From: Pyrenophora tritici-repentis
Lineage: Eukaryota > Ascomycota > Dothideomycetes > Pleosporales > Pleosporaceae
Direction of reading: 5' to 3'
Assembly (NCBI RefSeq): GCF_003171515.1
Contig: NC_089395.1
Coordinates: 2,666,001-2,730,000 of the forward strand
Length of the DNA stretch: 64,000 nt
Below, piece by piece: positions 1-9,759 of this stretch. Positions within the stretch are counted from its first letter, which is position 1. The number at the start of each line of letters is the position of its first letter. The translations under genes and the position numbers were made by a program. The notes under the pieces were generated by a model that made no database searches, had not been told where the DNA came from, and worked only from the letters and a program-made list of their open reading frames with translations.

Positions 1-675
1 ATCCACCTAGCTTGATTGTAGAGCTCCAGCGTCTAACTAAAAGATAAGACTTAGGGATAGAGCTGTACCATCTGAACAAACACAGGCAAGGACTGTTACC
101 TACTCTCTAGAACCATCTTGAATAGCAGCTCTAACCCTCTTTTGAGTGAATTGCCTCTTATTAAATACTCTTTTTAACCTCCCGGTTACCCTAAGTAAGA
201 AGCCCTTCTCATCTATATTAAAGATATGAGTGGGCTCTACGTTGTACTCTTTCATCTTATTATGTAGAAGCTTAAAGTACAAGCTGTACTTAGCCCCTGA
301 ATTAGCTTAGTGGCGTTTGCGGTCCATCACCGTCTGCCAGGTAGATATGAGATAGGAGGAGTTTCTTTAAAGGAACCGAGTAACCCAGCTTTCTGAAACC
401 TCTCTACCATGTATAGATGACGCAAAGCTGCGTATCATCTTACGCGTAGGTGGTATACGCTTCTCAGTAAGCGATTTAATATATCGTATGAGTTCTATCT
501 CATGTTGTGGGTGGAGGGAAAGGTGGGCAATGTGGCGTGGCTAGGTTTGACCCTAGTGCCTTCGAGCGAGCGTACGATGGCTGATCCCAAACTGTTTTGC
601 GACTTAGCGATAACTAAAAGATGTGCTATCCTCACGCAATTCGATTGCTTCAACCGCTTCTTGAATCGGATCCAT
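1..675 (-). pseudogene. Fot1/pogo transposase fragment with stop codons
   Basis: From an ATG at 675, the minus frame starts MDPIQEAVEAIE, as in the other two Fot copies here. It contains the helix-turn-helix region (F-S-Y-R, V-A-K-Q-F-G, L-A-R-R-H), a CENP-B-like second DNA-binding part, and the beginning of the DDE nuclease domain (I-F-N-I-D-E-K-G-F, about 192-221). The frame is broken by several TAA/TAG codons at places where the sister copies have Gln or Trp. This is what C-to-T change at CpA sites produces. It cannot encode a working transposase. The C-terminal half lies outside the window. Confidence 0.8.
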
Positions 676-768
676 ATTGGTGGAGTTGTGTCGTGATTTG
701 TGTAGGTGGTTGTTGTGTTGGGGTAGGTCATTGCGCGACCCGGGTCATTGCGTGCGCAACCTCGGTAA
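1..768 (-). mobile_element. Fot1/pogo-type DNA transposon, partial and decayed (copy 1)
   Basis: This is the 5' part of a Tc1/mariner-superfamily Fot1/pogo element on the minus strand, cut by the window start. The right inverted-repeat end is probably near 766, where a TA (766-767) follows a GC-rich stretch related to the ends of the two other copies in this window (936-3045 and 45208-47303). The end is less certain than theirs because the left end is not in the window. A short motif (gtcattgcg) occurs twice, at about 727-752, inside the terminal region. Confidence 0.75.
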
Positions 769-935
769 CGTGTACAAAGTGCCATATCTAAGGACATATA
801 AGGACTTAATGTAAATAGTAATAGACTAGCTATCTACAGAATACAATACCATAATCTTATATTGTTGTGGAGCTATCACGTGGAGAGTCGCGTTGAGTTT
901 GGTGGGGTGGCCAGCTTACTGATCTGGTCAGCTTA

Positions 936-975
936 CCGTGTCCGTGCGCGCAATGCGCGGATTCGCGTAATGCGC
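936..975. repeat. Left terminal inverted repeat of Fot copy 2
   Basis: An exact reverse complement of 3006-3045. The outside neighbour is TA at 934-935. Confidence 0.93.
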
Positions 976-1088
976 CGCCCAACAACACCATCTCAAATCC
1001 AAAAATGAGGCTATAGATCACCACACAAAAGCTATTATCGCGAGATTTCACAGAGTAGTAGTATTTTAATGCCCCTGATTACTTTGCG

Positions 1089-2955
1089 CTACTTATATTT
1101 GCTCGGCAATCTGATGTTCCGGCCGCAGCGGCTCACTTTTGGTGGTGGGGCTGGTGCAGCTCCTGAGGCCTCTTCAACAGCTGCAGCATCCGCAACACGT
1201 TTTTGACGCTTATTGCGATTACTAGAGCTTGTTGAAGCCTTACGCTTACCGTTTTGGGACTGTTGGATAGCTTTTTTGGAGTCACGATCGGCCTTTTTGC
1301 GGGCGCGTTCAGCCTCCTTCTCGGCCTTCTCCTTCATCCTCCTCTCCCTGGCTGCCTCTCGTTCGGCACGCTTCTCCTGAGCTAATCGAAGCTTGTATAA
1401 CCTTGCCTAGTCTCTTAACTCTTTCATCCCAGCTTTTTAGAGTGCCTCCTGATCTCTCTATTGTTCTATTTGGATCCTACGCTCCTTGGCCTCCCAGATC
1501 TTCCTTGGCGACCAGAAAATAGCTCCCCTATGATAGTTATCCTTGTTTTTTTTAGAGTTTCAAGGGGTAGCTTTTTTGCTGGTGAGCCCTTCTACTCAAC
1601 CTATCCAGGAGACCCCTTACCTCCTTGTGAAGGAGCGTATTTTGGGTGGCGAGATAATAGATGGTTCTCCGGAGTCTTTTCACCTCCCTACTCCTCCTTT
1701 CACCCTTGGCTACTTTGACGACTATTGAATAGATCCTGCGCTAATCTAACCCGTCGATAGGCTCCGTTAACTCCTCGTCCTCATCTACTACCTTAGGGGT
1801 AGTACAGGTGAATCTTTTGAGTACACGAGCTAGATTGGGTGGCTAGATGCCGGTGGCGGTAAAGGCCTTTTTAATGAGCTCAGGCCTAAAAGTAGATATC
1901 CAGGCGGGCCAGAAAAGGTAGAAGAAGTCTCCTTTTCTCATTTTGGAGAAGCCCTAGGTGGTGTAGGTAAAGGTAATTAGCTTATTTGTATAGGCAGCTG
2001 ATAGAGGCCTAAACATCGCAACATCTAGGGGCTAGAGGGTATAGGTTGAATAAGAAGGAAAGATAGTTAGGAGAATCTTGTTCTTATTGCAATAGTCCAA
2101 AAACTCCTAACTTATATAAGATCCGTGCCCATCTATAATAAGTAATCGATGTGAATAGAGCGTTTTGGACCTTGTAGCTGGCTTAAACACTTCCTTAAGC
2201 TAGGCAAGCCCTACCTTATTGTTCGACCATCCGGATTTAGATGAGCTAATAAATACTAGATGAGCTGATTAGGCAACGTCGTCTACCCAGTCTAATTGGA
2301 GGCCTCCTGAGCCACCTTAATAGATAATGCCAGGCGGCAAAACTGATCTATCAGCGCAAATACAAGCTAGGATCGAAATCCACTCGCGAGATCCGTCCTG
2401 AACCCCTGTAGTAACCTCCTTTTTCTCCCACATACGCCTGCTGAATACTCGTTTTGATCTGCCGGTGACGCCTATGAGAAACCCCTTTTCGTCCATGTTG
2501 TAGATGTCCCCTGGCCTAATCTTATACTCCTCGATTTTCTTGTGTAACAGGTCAAAGTACAGCTTGTATTTGACTCCTGAATCAGCTCTGTGGCGTGCCC
2601 GATCCATGCCCCTAATCCATTTTGAGATGAGATGATTAGAGTTTCTTTTGAGAAATCTATTCACCCAGCTCTCGCTGACGTTAGTGCCGGCAACGGAGGA
2701 TGCTAGAGAGCGTATAATAGCTCTTGTAGGTGGCAAACGCTTCGCAGTAAGCCCCTGAATATACTGTACTATCTCCTTTTCTTGATCTGGATGGAGTTTT
2801 CGATGTGCGTCGGAGCGGGGTTGCGTAAGCTCCTTATGCCTTCTGATCAACGTAGATCTCACAACTCCAAACTCTTTTGCAATTTTTGTATACGAGAATC
2901 CTTCACCAGATCCGTGCGCGTCAATTGCTGCAATTGCAGCTTCAATCGGATCCAT
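1089..2955 (-). pseudogene. Fot1/pogo transposase, decayed in the DDE region
   Basis: The N-terminal piece (2955-2317) is open for 212 codons. It shows the HTH (A-K-E-F-G-V...L-I-R-R-H), the CENP-B-type DNA-binding region and the first DDE motif (Y-N-M-D-E-K-G-F). The region 2316-1338 still reads as transposase (for example L-L-I-I-D-G-H-G-S and Y-T-L-*-P-L-D-V) but is broken by mostly TAG stops. At 2032-2034 a TAG replaces the Gln codon that copy 3 retains as CAA at 46290-46292. The C-terminal basic tail (1337-1089, Q-Q-S-Q-N-G-K-R-K-A-S) is open again and is shared with copy 3. This pattern fits RIP-type mutation, and the element is non-autonomous. Confidence 0.88.
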
Positions 2956-3005
2956 ATTGGTGGCGCTGTGGATGGTTGAGGTGAAAGTAATTTGTGGTTG
3001 ACCCC

Positions 3006-3045
3006 GCGCATTACGCGAATCCGCGCATTGCGCGCACGGACACGG
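3006..3045. repeat. Right terminal inverted repeat of Fot copy 2
   Basis: An exact reverse complement of 936-975, followed by TA at 3046-3047. Confidence 0.93.
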
Positions 3046-3826
3046 TACTGATCCCGCACGTCGCTTTCATCCTCGCCAGCTGATATGCACCCATGATGTC
3101 TTGCCTCGATGAACATGGTATTATGGCAACTCAGAATAGTGAATCTTCTGGTTCTATTGTAGGTCTATTGCAAGTATCGAGATTATCCAGCACCTATGAC
3201 GATTCCCGTGCTCAACATCTAAGTCGGACTTCATTACATGTCTATTACTTGTACAACACATGTCAATGCCTCTGCGCAGCCTTACCATACAACATGCTCC
3301 CTGACGACACTTGCAATATCATCTACCCGCTTCTCCACCACCGGCTGGGGAACGGCTTCGACCTTGCTAGTTCCGCTGTCCTGCTCAGCTTGAGCAGCTC
3401 CCGCCCGATCCGCGACTGTAAACAACAGACAGATGGCCAATGCCGCATTGGTGTCTGCTTTGAATACATTAACCTTCGAGATGTACTTTCCACCGAGCTC
3501 TCTCTTGTGCTGTGCGAGGAAGTATCCGACTGCAAACCCATTGGGCGACCCTATTGACATCCCACGTTAGTATCTCCATTGACCAGGAAGTCGCATATTC
3601 ATTGGAAACTGCACCTACCAAGCAAAGGGAGATATTCCGGTGCGTTTGACTGAAATTCAAGTCCAGGGTAAACCGGCAGATTGTTCAGTTGAAGACGCCT
3701 GGCTTGTAAAATCGTCTCAATGATGTCCGACGTATCATCATTGGTTACAGGTGTGCTCAGGAACAACTTGATATCCCATGGATGATAAGGGTTGGCTAGC
3801 TTCCAGAGACCCCACATGATGTCTGA

Positions 3827-3834
3827 GCTGGCCC
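3827..3834. repeat. 8-bp target site duplication of hAT copy 1 (left)
   Basis: GCTGGCCC, identical to 6914-6921 on the other side of the element. Confidence 0.93.
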
Positions 3835-3839
3835 CAGAG

Positions 3840-4015
3840 TTGCTATCAGTCAGTTCAGTCAGTCCGGAGCTCTCTGGACTGACTGAACTGACGTCCTGAG
3901 GTCACTGAACTGGACTGGACTGACTGCCAAGACTTTTCAATTAAACTAAAACTGACTGACTGAACTGACGTCGCCGCGGCCTGCGGACTGACTGGACTGA
4001 CTGAACTGAGTTACC
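3840..4015. repeat. Left subterminal repeat array of hAT copy 1
   Basis: Repeated 10-12 bp motifs of the type cagttcagtcag and its complement ctgactgaactg lie between the transposon end and the transposase stop codon. A matching array is at 6768-6905. Confidence 0.8.
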
Positions 4016-6524
4016 TGACGTCGAACTGAGATAAATGCTCCTGTACTTTTGAGATTTCTTCCTCTGATAGTGTGCGCGCTAGCCCAGAAGCTGAGGTAGT
4101 TGTTGGCTGTATACCAAGCCTCTTCCAGCTCTTCAAGCTCTGCAAAGCTGAAATAAGCTCTGGCTTCATATGGAGTCTCCGGGTGCCTAACATGTCGCCA
4201 AGCTCGCTGAAAGTCCGCTCACAGTCTGCCGCTGCTGCTGGTATTGTTAGGACGTCAATAGCGAACTTTGAGAGTATAGGGAACTGCCCAGCAACTGACT
4301 CCCAGTATAGAAGCGGATTAAGAGACAGCCAATCCTCCTCAGCTAACGCTGGTTGCCGCTTCCATATCTCATACTCATCCTCAGCAAGGCTTGCCTCTAA
4401 CTGCCGTGTGCTTTGCTCAATTGACGACTGTAGAAAAGCTGATCGCGACGTTGAAATCCCTAGCCGGGGCTTCTTACGCGGCGGCGTTACAGTGTGAGCT
4501 GAAGTGGCTGCAGAGTCCTTCCGCCCCTGCCACATACGCAGGAATGCCCGGTGGTTATTGTCAAGCCAGCCGTCGCGATAGTGGACACCGTCACGGGCAG
4601 TGACATGGGTGTCAGGCACCTTCCAGAGCGCTGAGAGGTGGTGTTTGTAGTGCGGGTGTAGTATTGTAGCAGTGTAGTAGACAGGCGCGTTATCGAATTT
4701 TGCGTAGTACTCAGCAAGCTTACAATGCGCAAGGTTAACGTTTGTAATAAGATGATCTTCAGGCGCATCTAGATCTTCGTAATTTACATCCTTAAGGCGG
4801 TCTTTGAGAGCCTCAAGCTGGTCAAGAAGCCACTCAAACGTTACTAGAACTTCCCATATAGCGCCGTGTCGGCCGTGTCGGCCGCGACCTTCAAGTAGCC
4901 GTGCAGCTTCGGCAAATGGCTCAAGGAGTCGAATGTATTCTGTTATTGTCGCCCAGTCCTTGCCGCTTAGACCCCCTTCGCGTATATATAACCGTGGCTG
5001 GGCAGCAGGGAGCTGCTCACGATTCTTCCGGCGTCGTGAGGTTGCTGTTGCAGCACTATGCTCCTCAAGTTTACACTCAATATAGCCATCGATAGGGCCG
5101 TGTAGCTCAGCTGCACGGACAAACGTGTTGAAATAGCTATTCCAGCGTGTCTTAACAGGCTTCACAAGCTGCCGGATGTGGGGTGTAACACCTAGAGACT
5201 CTGCCTCCTCGCACTGTAGGCGCTCTAGTAGTTGTCGAGTTTGAGGCGTACAGATAGACGCAATCACGTCAAAGAGGACGCCAACAGGACCGTATTTGCG
5301 CCACTCATCCATGTACTTCTCCTCTTCCTCAAGGTGTGCGGCTTCATTCTCGTACGCGCTACGGTCTTTGCCCCAAATTACTAATTGTGCGCTTAGGTTG
5401 AGTATATGGCAGCAGCACCGCAGCCGCCGCTCGCTTGCGATAAAGCCAAACTCCTCTGCTAAGGACTCAACTGCAGTATCATTGTTACTTGCGTTGTCAA
5501 GCACAAAGTACCCAACCCTCGCGTTGTCAACGCCAAATAGCCGAAGTATTGTTGTTGCTGCAGCGGCAATATTATTGCCAGTGTGCGCCCCGTGTAGCTC
5601 AGGCAACCCAAGCAGGTGGTCAACTAGCTTGCCCTCGCTGTTAAGGTAATGTACGCAGAGGCCAGTAAAAGCATACTGCCCACCAGTTGAAGTCCAGTTG
5701 TCGAATGACACGTGTATAAGCGACCGGGCTTCGCGAAGGTAGTTGGCAACAGCTAGTATGTATGTATTGTACTCAGTAATAATATGATCGTGGAGCGTTT
5801 AGTGGCTACGCCAAAGGAGAGCTTCGGCTAGCGGGCTCACGGCCGCAATCATGGCTCGAAACTGCGGCGTTTCTATTACGCGAAGGCTCTGGTTGTCCGC
5901 GACTACCCAGTCCTTCAGCGCGTCCTGAAATCGAGAGGTTGAAAAGCTTGCTGCTATCTCGTTTGCTACCTCTTGCGATACTTCTATCCCTTTAGACCTC
6001 ATAATATATACTTGGGACTTTGCGAGCGCGCCCATAATATTGCCCTCCCGGCTAGCAATTGGTACAGGTCCGTTAGGTCCGTGTGAGTGTCCAGGCTTGT
6101 TGCTTGAGAGGTGTCGGCCGGCGTTTGTAGTGCTGTCAGCCTCGTAGCAAGCCTCCTGCTTCCGTCGTTGATGGCAGTACCGGCAAAGCCAGTAGTTTTT
6201 CTTGTACTTGCGGTGCCAGACGGCCCAGCCGTGGCGGTAGATCCAGCTTTTTGGCCCACCGCGACTATTACGCTCAACCTGGCGCCGCTCAAGATACGGC
6301 ACACGCTTAAAATCAAGCCCGTCGTAATTGTCGTCGTCGTCGTCGTCGTCGCCGTCGTTGGGGAAGTCCGCCTGTACTGCCAAGGGCTCATCAGCCTGGG
6401 CCTCGCTCGCAGTATCGCCAACAGTAGGCGCGTTTGATAGCGATGGTAGAGGAGAATTGCGCTTGTCGCATTCTACAAGGCGGCGAAGGCCTGAATTAGA
6501 GGGAGTAGACATGAAGTACACCAA
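4011..6524 (-). pseudogene. hAT transposase interrupted by a single in-frame TAA
   Basis: The frame runs from 6524 (the better start is the in-frame ATG at 6512) to the stop at 4011. It is open except for one TAA at 5799-5801. Before the stop are a poly-Asp tract and a BED-type zinc finger (C-R-Y-C ... H-L ... H-S-H). After it come the RNase-H-like catalytic segments (I-H-V-S-F-D-N-W, Y-F-V-L-D-N-A, R-L-R-C-C-C-H) and the C-terminal hAT dimerisation domain (D-C-E-R-T-F-S-E-L-G). The region after the stop aligns with the intact hAT at 18349-20919, where this codon position reads Asn. A single nonsense change in an otherwise open frame suggests recent inactivation. Readthrough or reinitiation at the ATG at 5711 would lack the zinc finger. 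Confidence 0.88.
6323..6351. repeat. (GTC)n trinucleotide repeat in the hAT transposase frame
   Basis: A run of gtc units, read on the minus strand as Asp codons, gives the poly-Asp tract near the transposase N terminus. Confidence 0.85.
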
Positions 6525-6767
6525 GAAGTATTATGGCAACAGTAGTCTAGCGTCGTGTGTATAGCAGACGCGACGCGACGCGACGCGAAAGGCTTACTAG
6601 GTGCGCACCGGGTAGCGCATTTCCGCAAACTCTAATTAGCTTAAAGCTAGATGCTTTAACTTATATAGGATTAGTGTCTTTATATCTAGGACTAGCGCGG
6701 CTTCGAAGCCGCACTAAATGTGGCTTTCACAACTCTAAAATACTGCTTTAAAAACAGCTAACGTCAG

Positions 6768-6905
6768 TCTAACGTCAGTCAGTTCAGTCAGTCTGGAGGC
6801 TTCTGAACTGACTGGACTGACGTCCAGCTGCCTCAAGAACTGACTGACTGAACTGAGTCTTGGCAGTCAGTTCAGTCAGTTCGAACTGAGTTACCTGACT
6901 GATAG
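6768..6905. repeat. Right subterminal repeat array of hAT copy 1
   Basis: At least five copies, in both orientations, of the cagttcagtcag/ctgactgaactg motif, as in the left array at 3840-4015. Confidence 0.8.
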
Positions 6906-6913
6906 CAAGTCTG

Positions 6914-6921
6914 GCTGGCCC
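6914..6921. repeat. 8-bp target site duplication of hAT copy 1 (right)
   Basis: GCTGGCCC, identical to 3827-3834. Confidence 0.93.
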
Positions 6922-7686
6922 TCAGTGCTGGTAGCTGGTCGCTCGGCGGAGGTTGGTGGAGACCCCAGAGATCTTGTGCACTGCTGGCGGGATTCTGGCG
7001 GTTAATCATCACGATCATGCCTGACATGACATTTACGCCAATGGTGAACTCGGCGTTGGTGGCCTGGTAGGGCATGAACATGAGTAACTGCAAAGCATCT
7101 ATGTAGCACTTACTCGGTATGGTCTGTTGTTGACATAGTACCACTGGTTGTTGACAGGCGGCAGATTCCCTCGAGGATCGCGAATGATCGCTGGTCCGTC
7201 CTTGTGGTTGATGAAATAGCACCGGTTTGGTCCATTCTGCCAAGTGCTACTGGTAAGTATTGACAGGCTGTCTAACATCCTCTTGAGCTTGTGGTTGGTC
7301 TGGAACTCGCACTCGTCGAAGTGGCTTGCACGCCATTGAGGGGTGCCGTCATCACTATCGAGCTTGTAGCCCCAGGTCGTGAGATCGGTCATGATTGGGT
7401 TGACCCAAGGGCTGTCTATGGGTGTGACATAGGCGGCAGCTACATCGCGGGGAGAAGTTGTTGCTGCTAGTAGCTTCTGGCCCTTGCAAGATGCAAGATA
7501 ATATACCCTATCGACATCTTCGGCGCGGCTGACTAGGCTACTGGGCACTGAATACTCCGAGGGCGAGGAGTCTTCGGTCCAGTCAGGCGAAGAGTGGAAC
7601 AAGCGAGGCATAGAAGTGTCTGCAGCTGGAGCCGCAACAATTCCAGTCTCAAGGGCCACAAAGAGAGCGATGGCTAACAGTTTCAT

Positions 7687-9759
7687 CGTGTCGCAGTCCG
7701 GGATTGCTCAGTTGCTCTTGCTGGAGTGTTTCGGGGGAAGGTGCTCGCGACTGGCTCTAGGAAATGTGTGGTGTGTGTGCTTTTCAAGAGGTAAGCAATT
7801 CAGTGCCCGATTTGATCACTTCGTCACCTTATCACTATCACAGCCGAATATTCTCATTCACTCTCTGTTAACGTTGTCGCACTGACCCGGCTGTATGCCG
7901 TTGATTGAGCAAGATTCGTGCACCGGACGTCTCATGGCCACAGTAGGACGCTCTCTCTAAAGACTCGTATCGCAGAATCACAAACCGTATGATCGTTTTG
8001 AACGAAGAATCACGGCTGATCGCATGTGCATGTGACAAGGCGAGGGAAAGATGCGCCACCCGATGCGGACTAGCGTCCCTGTCATCGCGACGCGAACCCT
8101 GAACGACAGACCTCATGCTTTCTTCACTCTCAGCAGACAGCAGCTACCAATGGCACCTTTGTCGCCAGAATGACCACTGTGCATCTCCGAGGCGTATAAG
8201 AAGCAAGAAGCACCAGTCTTTTCGGTGTCTAAGTGCACTAGTTGGCTTAACCCCACGAAATGAACAGGCCGCCCCTGTTGCGGGCGAGAGTTTTCAGAAT
8301 GTATGTGCAGTACAAAATCCGTGCATACTACTAACAGGAAACAGACTTCATTTCACTTCATGCTCCCTTGTTCTTCATTTGACATGGGCACACCATCATG
8401 GAGCGCCCACTGAGCCTACTGACTTGTAGCAAATACTCGGCACAGCTGTTGCAGATAGCGCAGCGTAATGTCGATGGCAAAGCCGTTGTTTGTACCTCAA
8501 GCTCAAATCAAATCTAGTCGATTCTCCGATTTTTTTTTCAGACGTTATACATCATACCGCTCAATGTGCGGTGTAGGGAAAGGGTTTATTGGCAGGGGTA
8601 AGGAACCGCAGATGTTACAGGGAAGGATCGAAATATCCATCAGTTTTGAAAGAATCCATGCTGGAGTATCCCAAAATTCTCATATCTATTGCCATAGTTA
8701 CATCCACTTCGACCGACTTAGGCTTCACATTTTTCTCTCGGTATCGTCTGTCGTGTTCTCATTAGATACCAATCTTTCCCTCGTGTCTCATCTTTCGTAA
8801 TTACGGTAGGAAGCACCTCTTCTCTTACTGCTCCATCTTGCGGTCAGATGAATTGATTGCTGACCGCTCTTACCTCTCTTTCTCGGTGTCGTGTCGCCTG
8901 TCCCTGTCCAACATGGTCCTGCTAGCCTGCTTCTTCGATATGTCCATATAAATTGCGCCGTTCCTGCTTCTTGTTCTTCCTTGTATCACTCCATGCACTA
9001 CTTCTCATCTTTCTAATATCATTATGTTTTATCATGGGTACTACCCATTCCCAATAGCAGGTCAAAGATGAAGTGCTACTTGCAACCACTACGGCTCTCT
9101 CGCTGCGTTACAACGGTGACAGACAGATTCACATCGTCAGGACTTTTCCACGGGCTGCCTTTGATGGCTCACCTTCGTTCTGCATCACAACGTGACCAAG
9201 CCGCAGCACGCGTACTTGTTTAGAGAACAGGTACTGCTTCATGCTCAACCTCACCGGGCGCGGCTAACATCTCACAGCGCACAGGCTTAGATTGCACGCA
9301 GTCAACAATTGACTCAATCTCACTACGCACTGTACTGTACTGTGCTGAACTATAAAGAACTGTCACATATTATGGTCACCTCAAGAATCAAGAAGAAGAG
9401 AGCTTGGAGCCATCGTTCATGACTGTATCGCGGATGTCTTCACACATTGCATTCGTCTCGTCAGCCTGCTCGATGCTCAAAGTAGAGGTATACATGCCAT
9501 TGAATCGAACGACCGTCTCGCAGCCGTGCAATCTTGCTGTGCCGGCCGCGGACTCATGGGGAACGCTAGTGTTTACTCACTCTCACCGTCCCAACTCAGA
9601 GCTGTGTTTGCTCGCGTTGTACCCTGGCAACCACTCTTGGCACTTAATTTCAAGTCGCCACGGCCAACAAAACCCACACAGCTCTCCCACGCTGCTCTCC
9701 CACACTCAATTGCCACAACAACTTCTTGAATCGAACCCGACCCGCTTGCCACGACGACC
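7687..9759. other. Intergenic region between divergent genes
   Basis: A two-kilobase stretch upstream of both the secreted-protein gene (minus) and the gene at 9760 (plus), so it holds both promoters. Only short, uncharacteristic open frames occur, with no introns, domains or repeats I can support. I see no transposon ends and no RNA gene. Confidence 0.6.

Larger units (their letters stand above)
936..3045 (-). mobile_element. Fot1/pogo-type DNA transposon, complete ends (copy 2)
   Basis: The element is 2110 bp long. Its terminal inverted repeats are perfect over about 40 bp (936-975 and 3006-3045). They begin CCGTGTCCGTGCGCGC and are flanked by the TA target dinucleotide on both sides (934-935 and 3046-3047), as is usual for pogo/Fot1 elements. 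The transposase remains are on the minus strand (1089-2955). The middle of the element (about 1340-2316) is strongly degraded, while the ends are perfectly preserved. Confidence 0.93.
3835..6913 (-). mobile_element. hAT-superfamily DNA transposon (copy 1), exact ends, transposase with one stop
   Basis: A 3079-bp element flanked by the perfect 8-bp target duplication GCTGGCCC (3827-3834 and 6914-6921). The inverted ends begin CAGA(G/C)TTGCTATCAGTCAG; only the fifth base differs between the two ends. Starting with CAG and making an 8-bp duplication are hallmarks of hAT elements. Both subterminal regions (about 3840-4015 and 6768-6905) are packed with short direct and inverted copies of cagttcagtcag/ctgactgaactg, likely transposase binding sites. 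It sits inside exon 2 of the secreted-protein gene 3282-7686. Confidence 0.95.
3282..7686 (-). pseudogene. Secreted protein gene of unknown function, split by a hAT insertion
   Basis: This host gene has three exons on the minus strand. Exon 1 is 7686-7114 and starts with a signal peptide (M-K-L-L-A-I-A-L-F-V-A-L). The intron at 7113-7064 has a GTAAGT donor and CAG acceptor. Exon 2 runs 7063-6914, is interrupted by the hAT at 3835-6913, and resumes at 3826-3619. The second intron, 3618-3551, has a GTAGGT donor and an ACTAAC branch site. Exon 3 is 3550-3282 and ends at TGA. If the hAT and one copy of its 8-bp duplication are disregarded, exon phases agree and the frame is open over exactly 1200 nt (399 codons plus stop). 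The allele was therefore intact before the insertion. The C-terminal part has a Gly/His-rich segment (F-L-A-Q-H-K-R-E-L-G-G-K). I do not recognise a named domain and assign no function. The signal peptide implies secretion, and expression of a full product now is unlikely. Confidence 0.82.

Noticed and set aside
8115..8800. Two plus-strand frames of about 100 codons in the 7.7-9.7 kb intergenic region
   Set aside because: No signal peptide, domain or splice support. Codon use looks random.
9722..9738. Minus-strand GGTTCGATTC resembling a tRNA B-box
   Set aside because: The sequence where the 5' half would lie is the start of a coding exon and gives no D-arm or acceptor stem.
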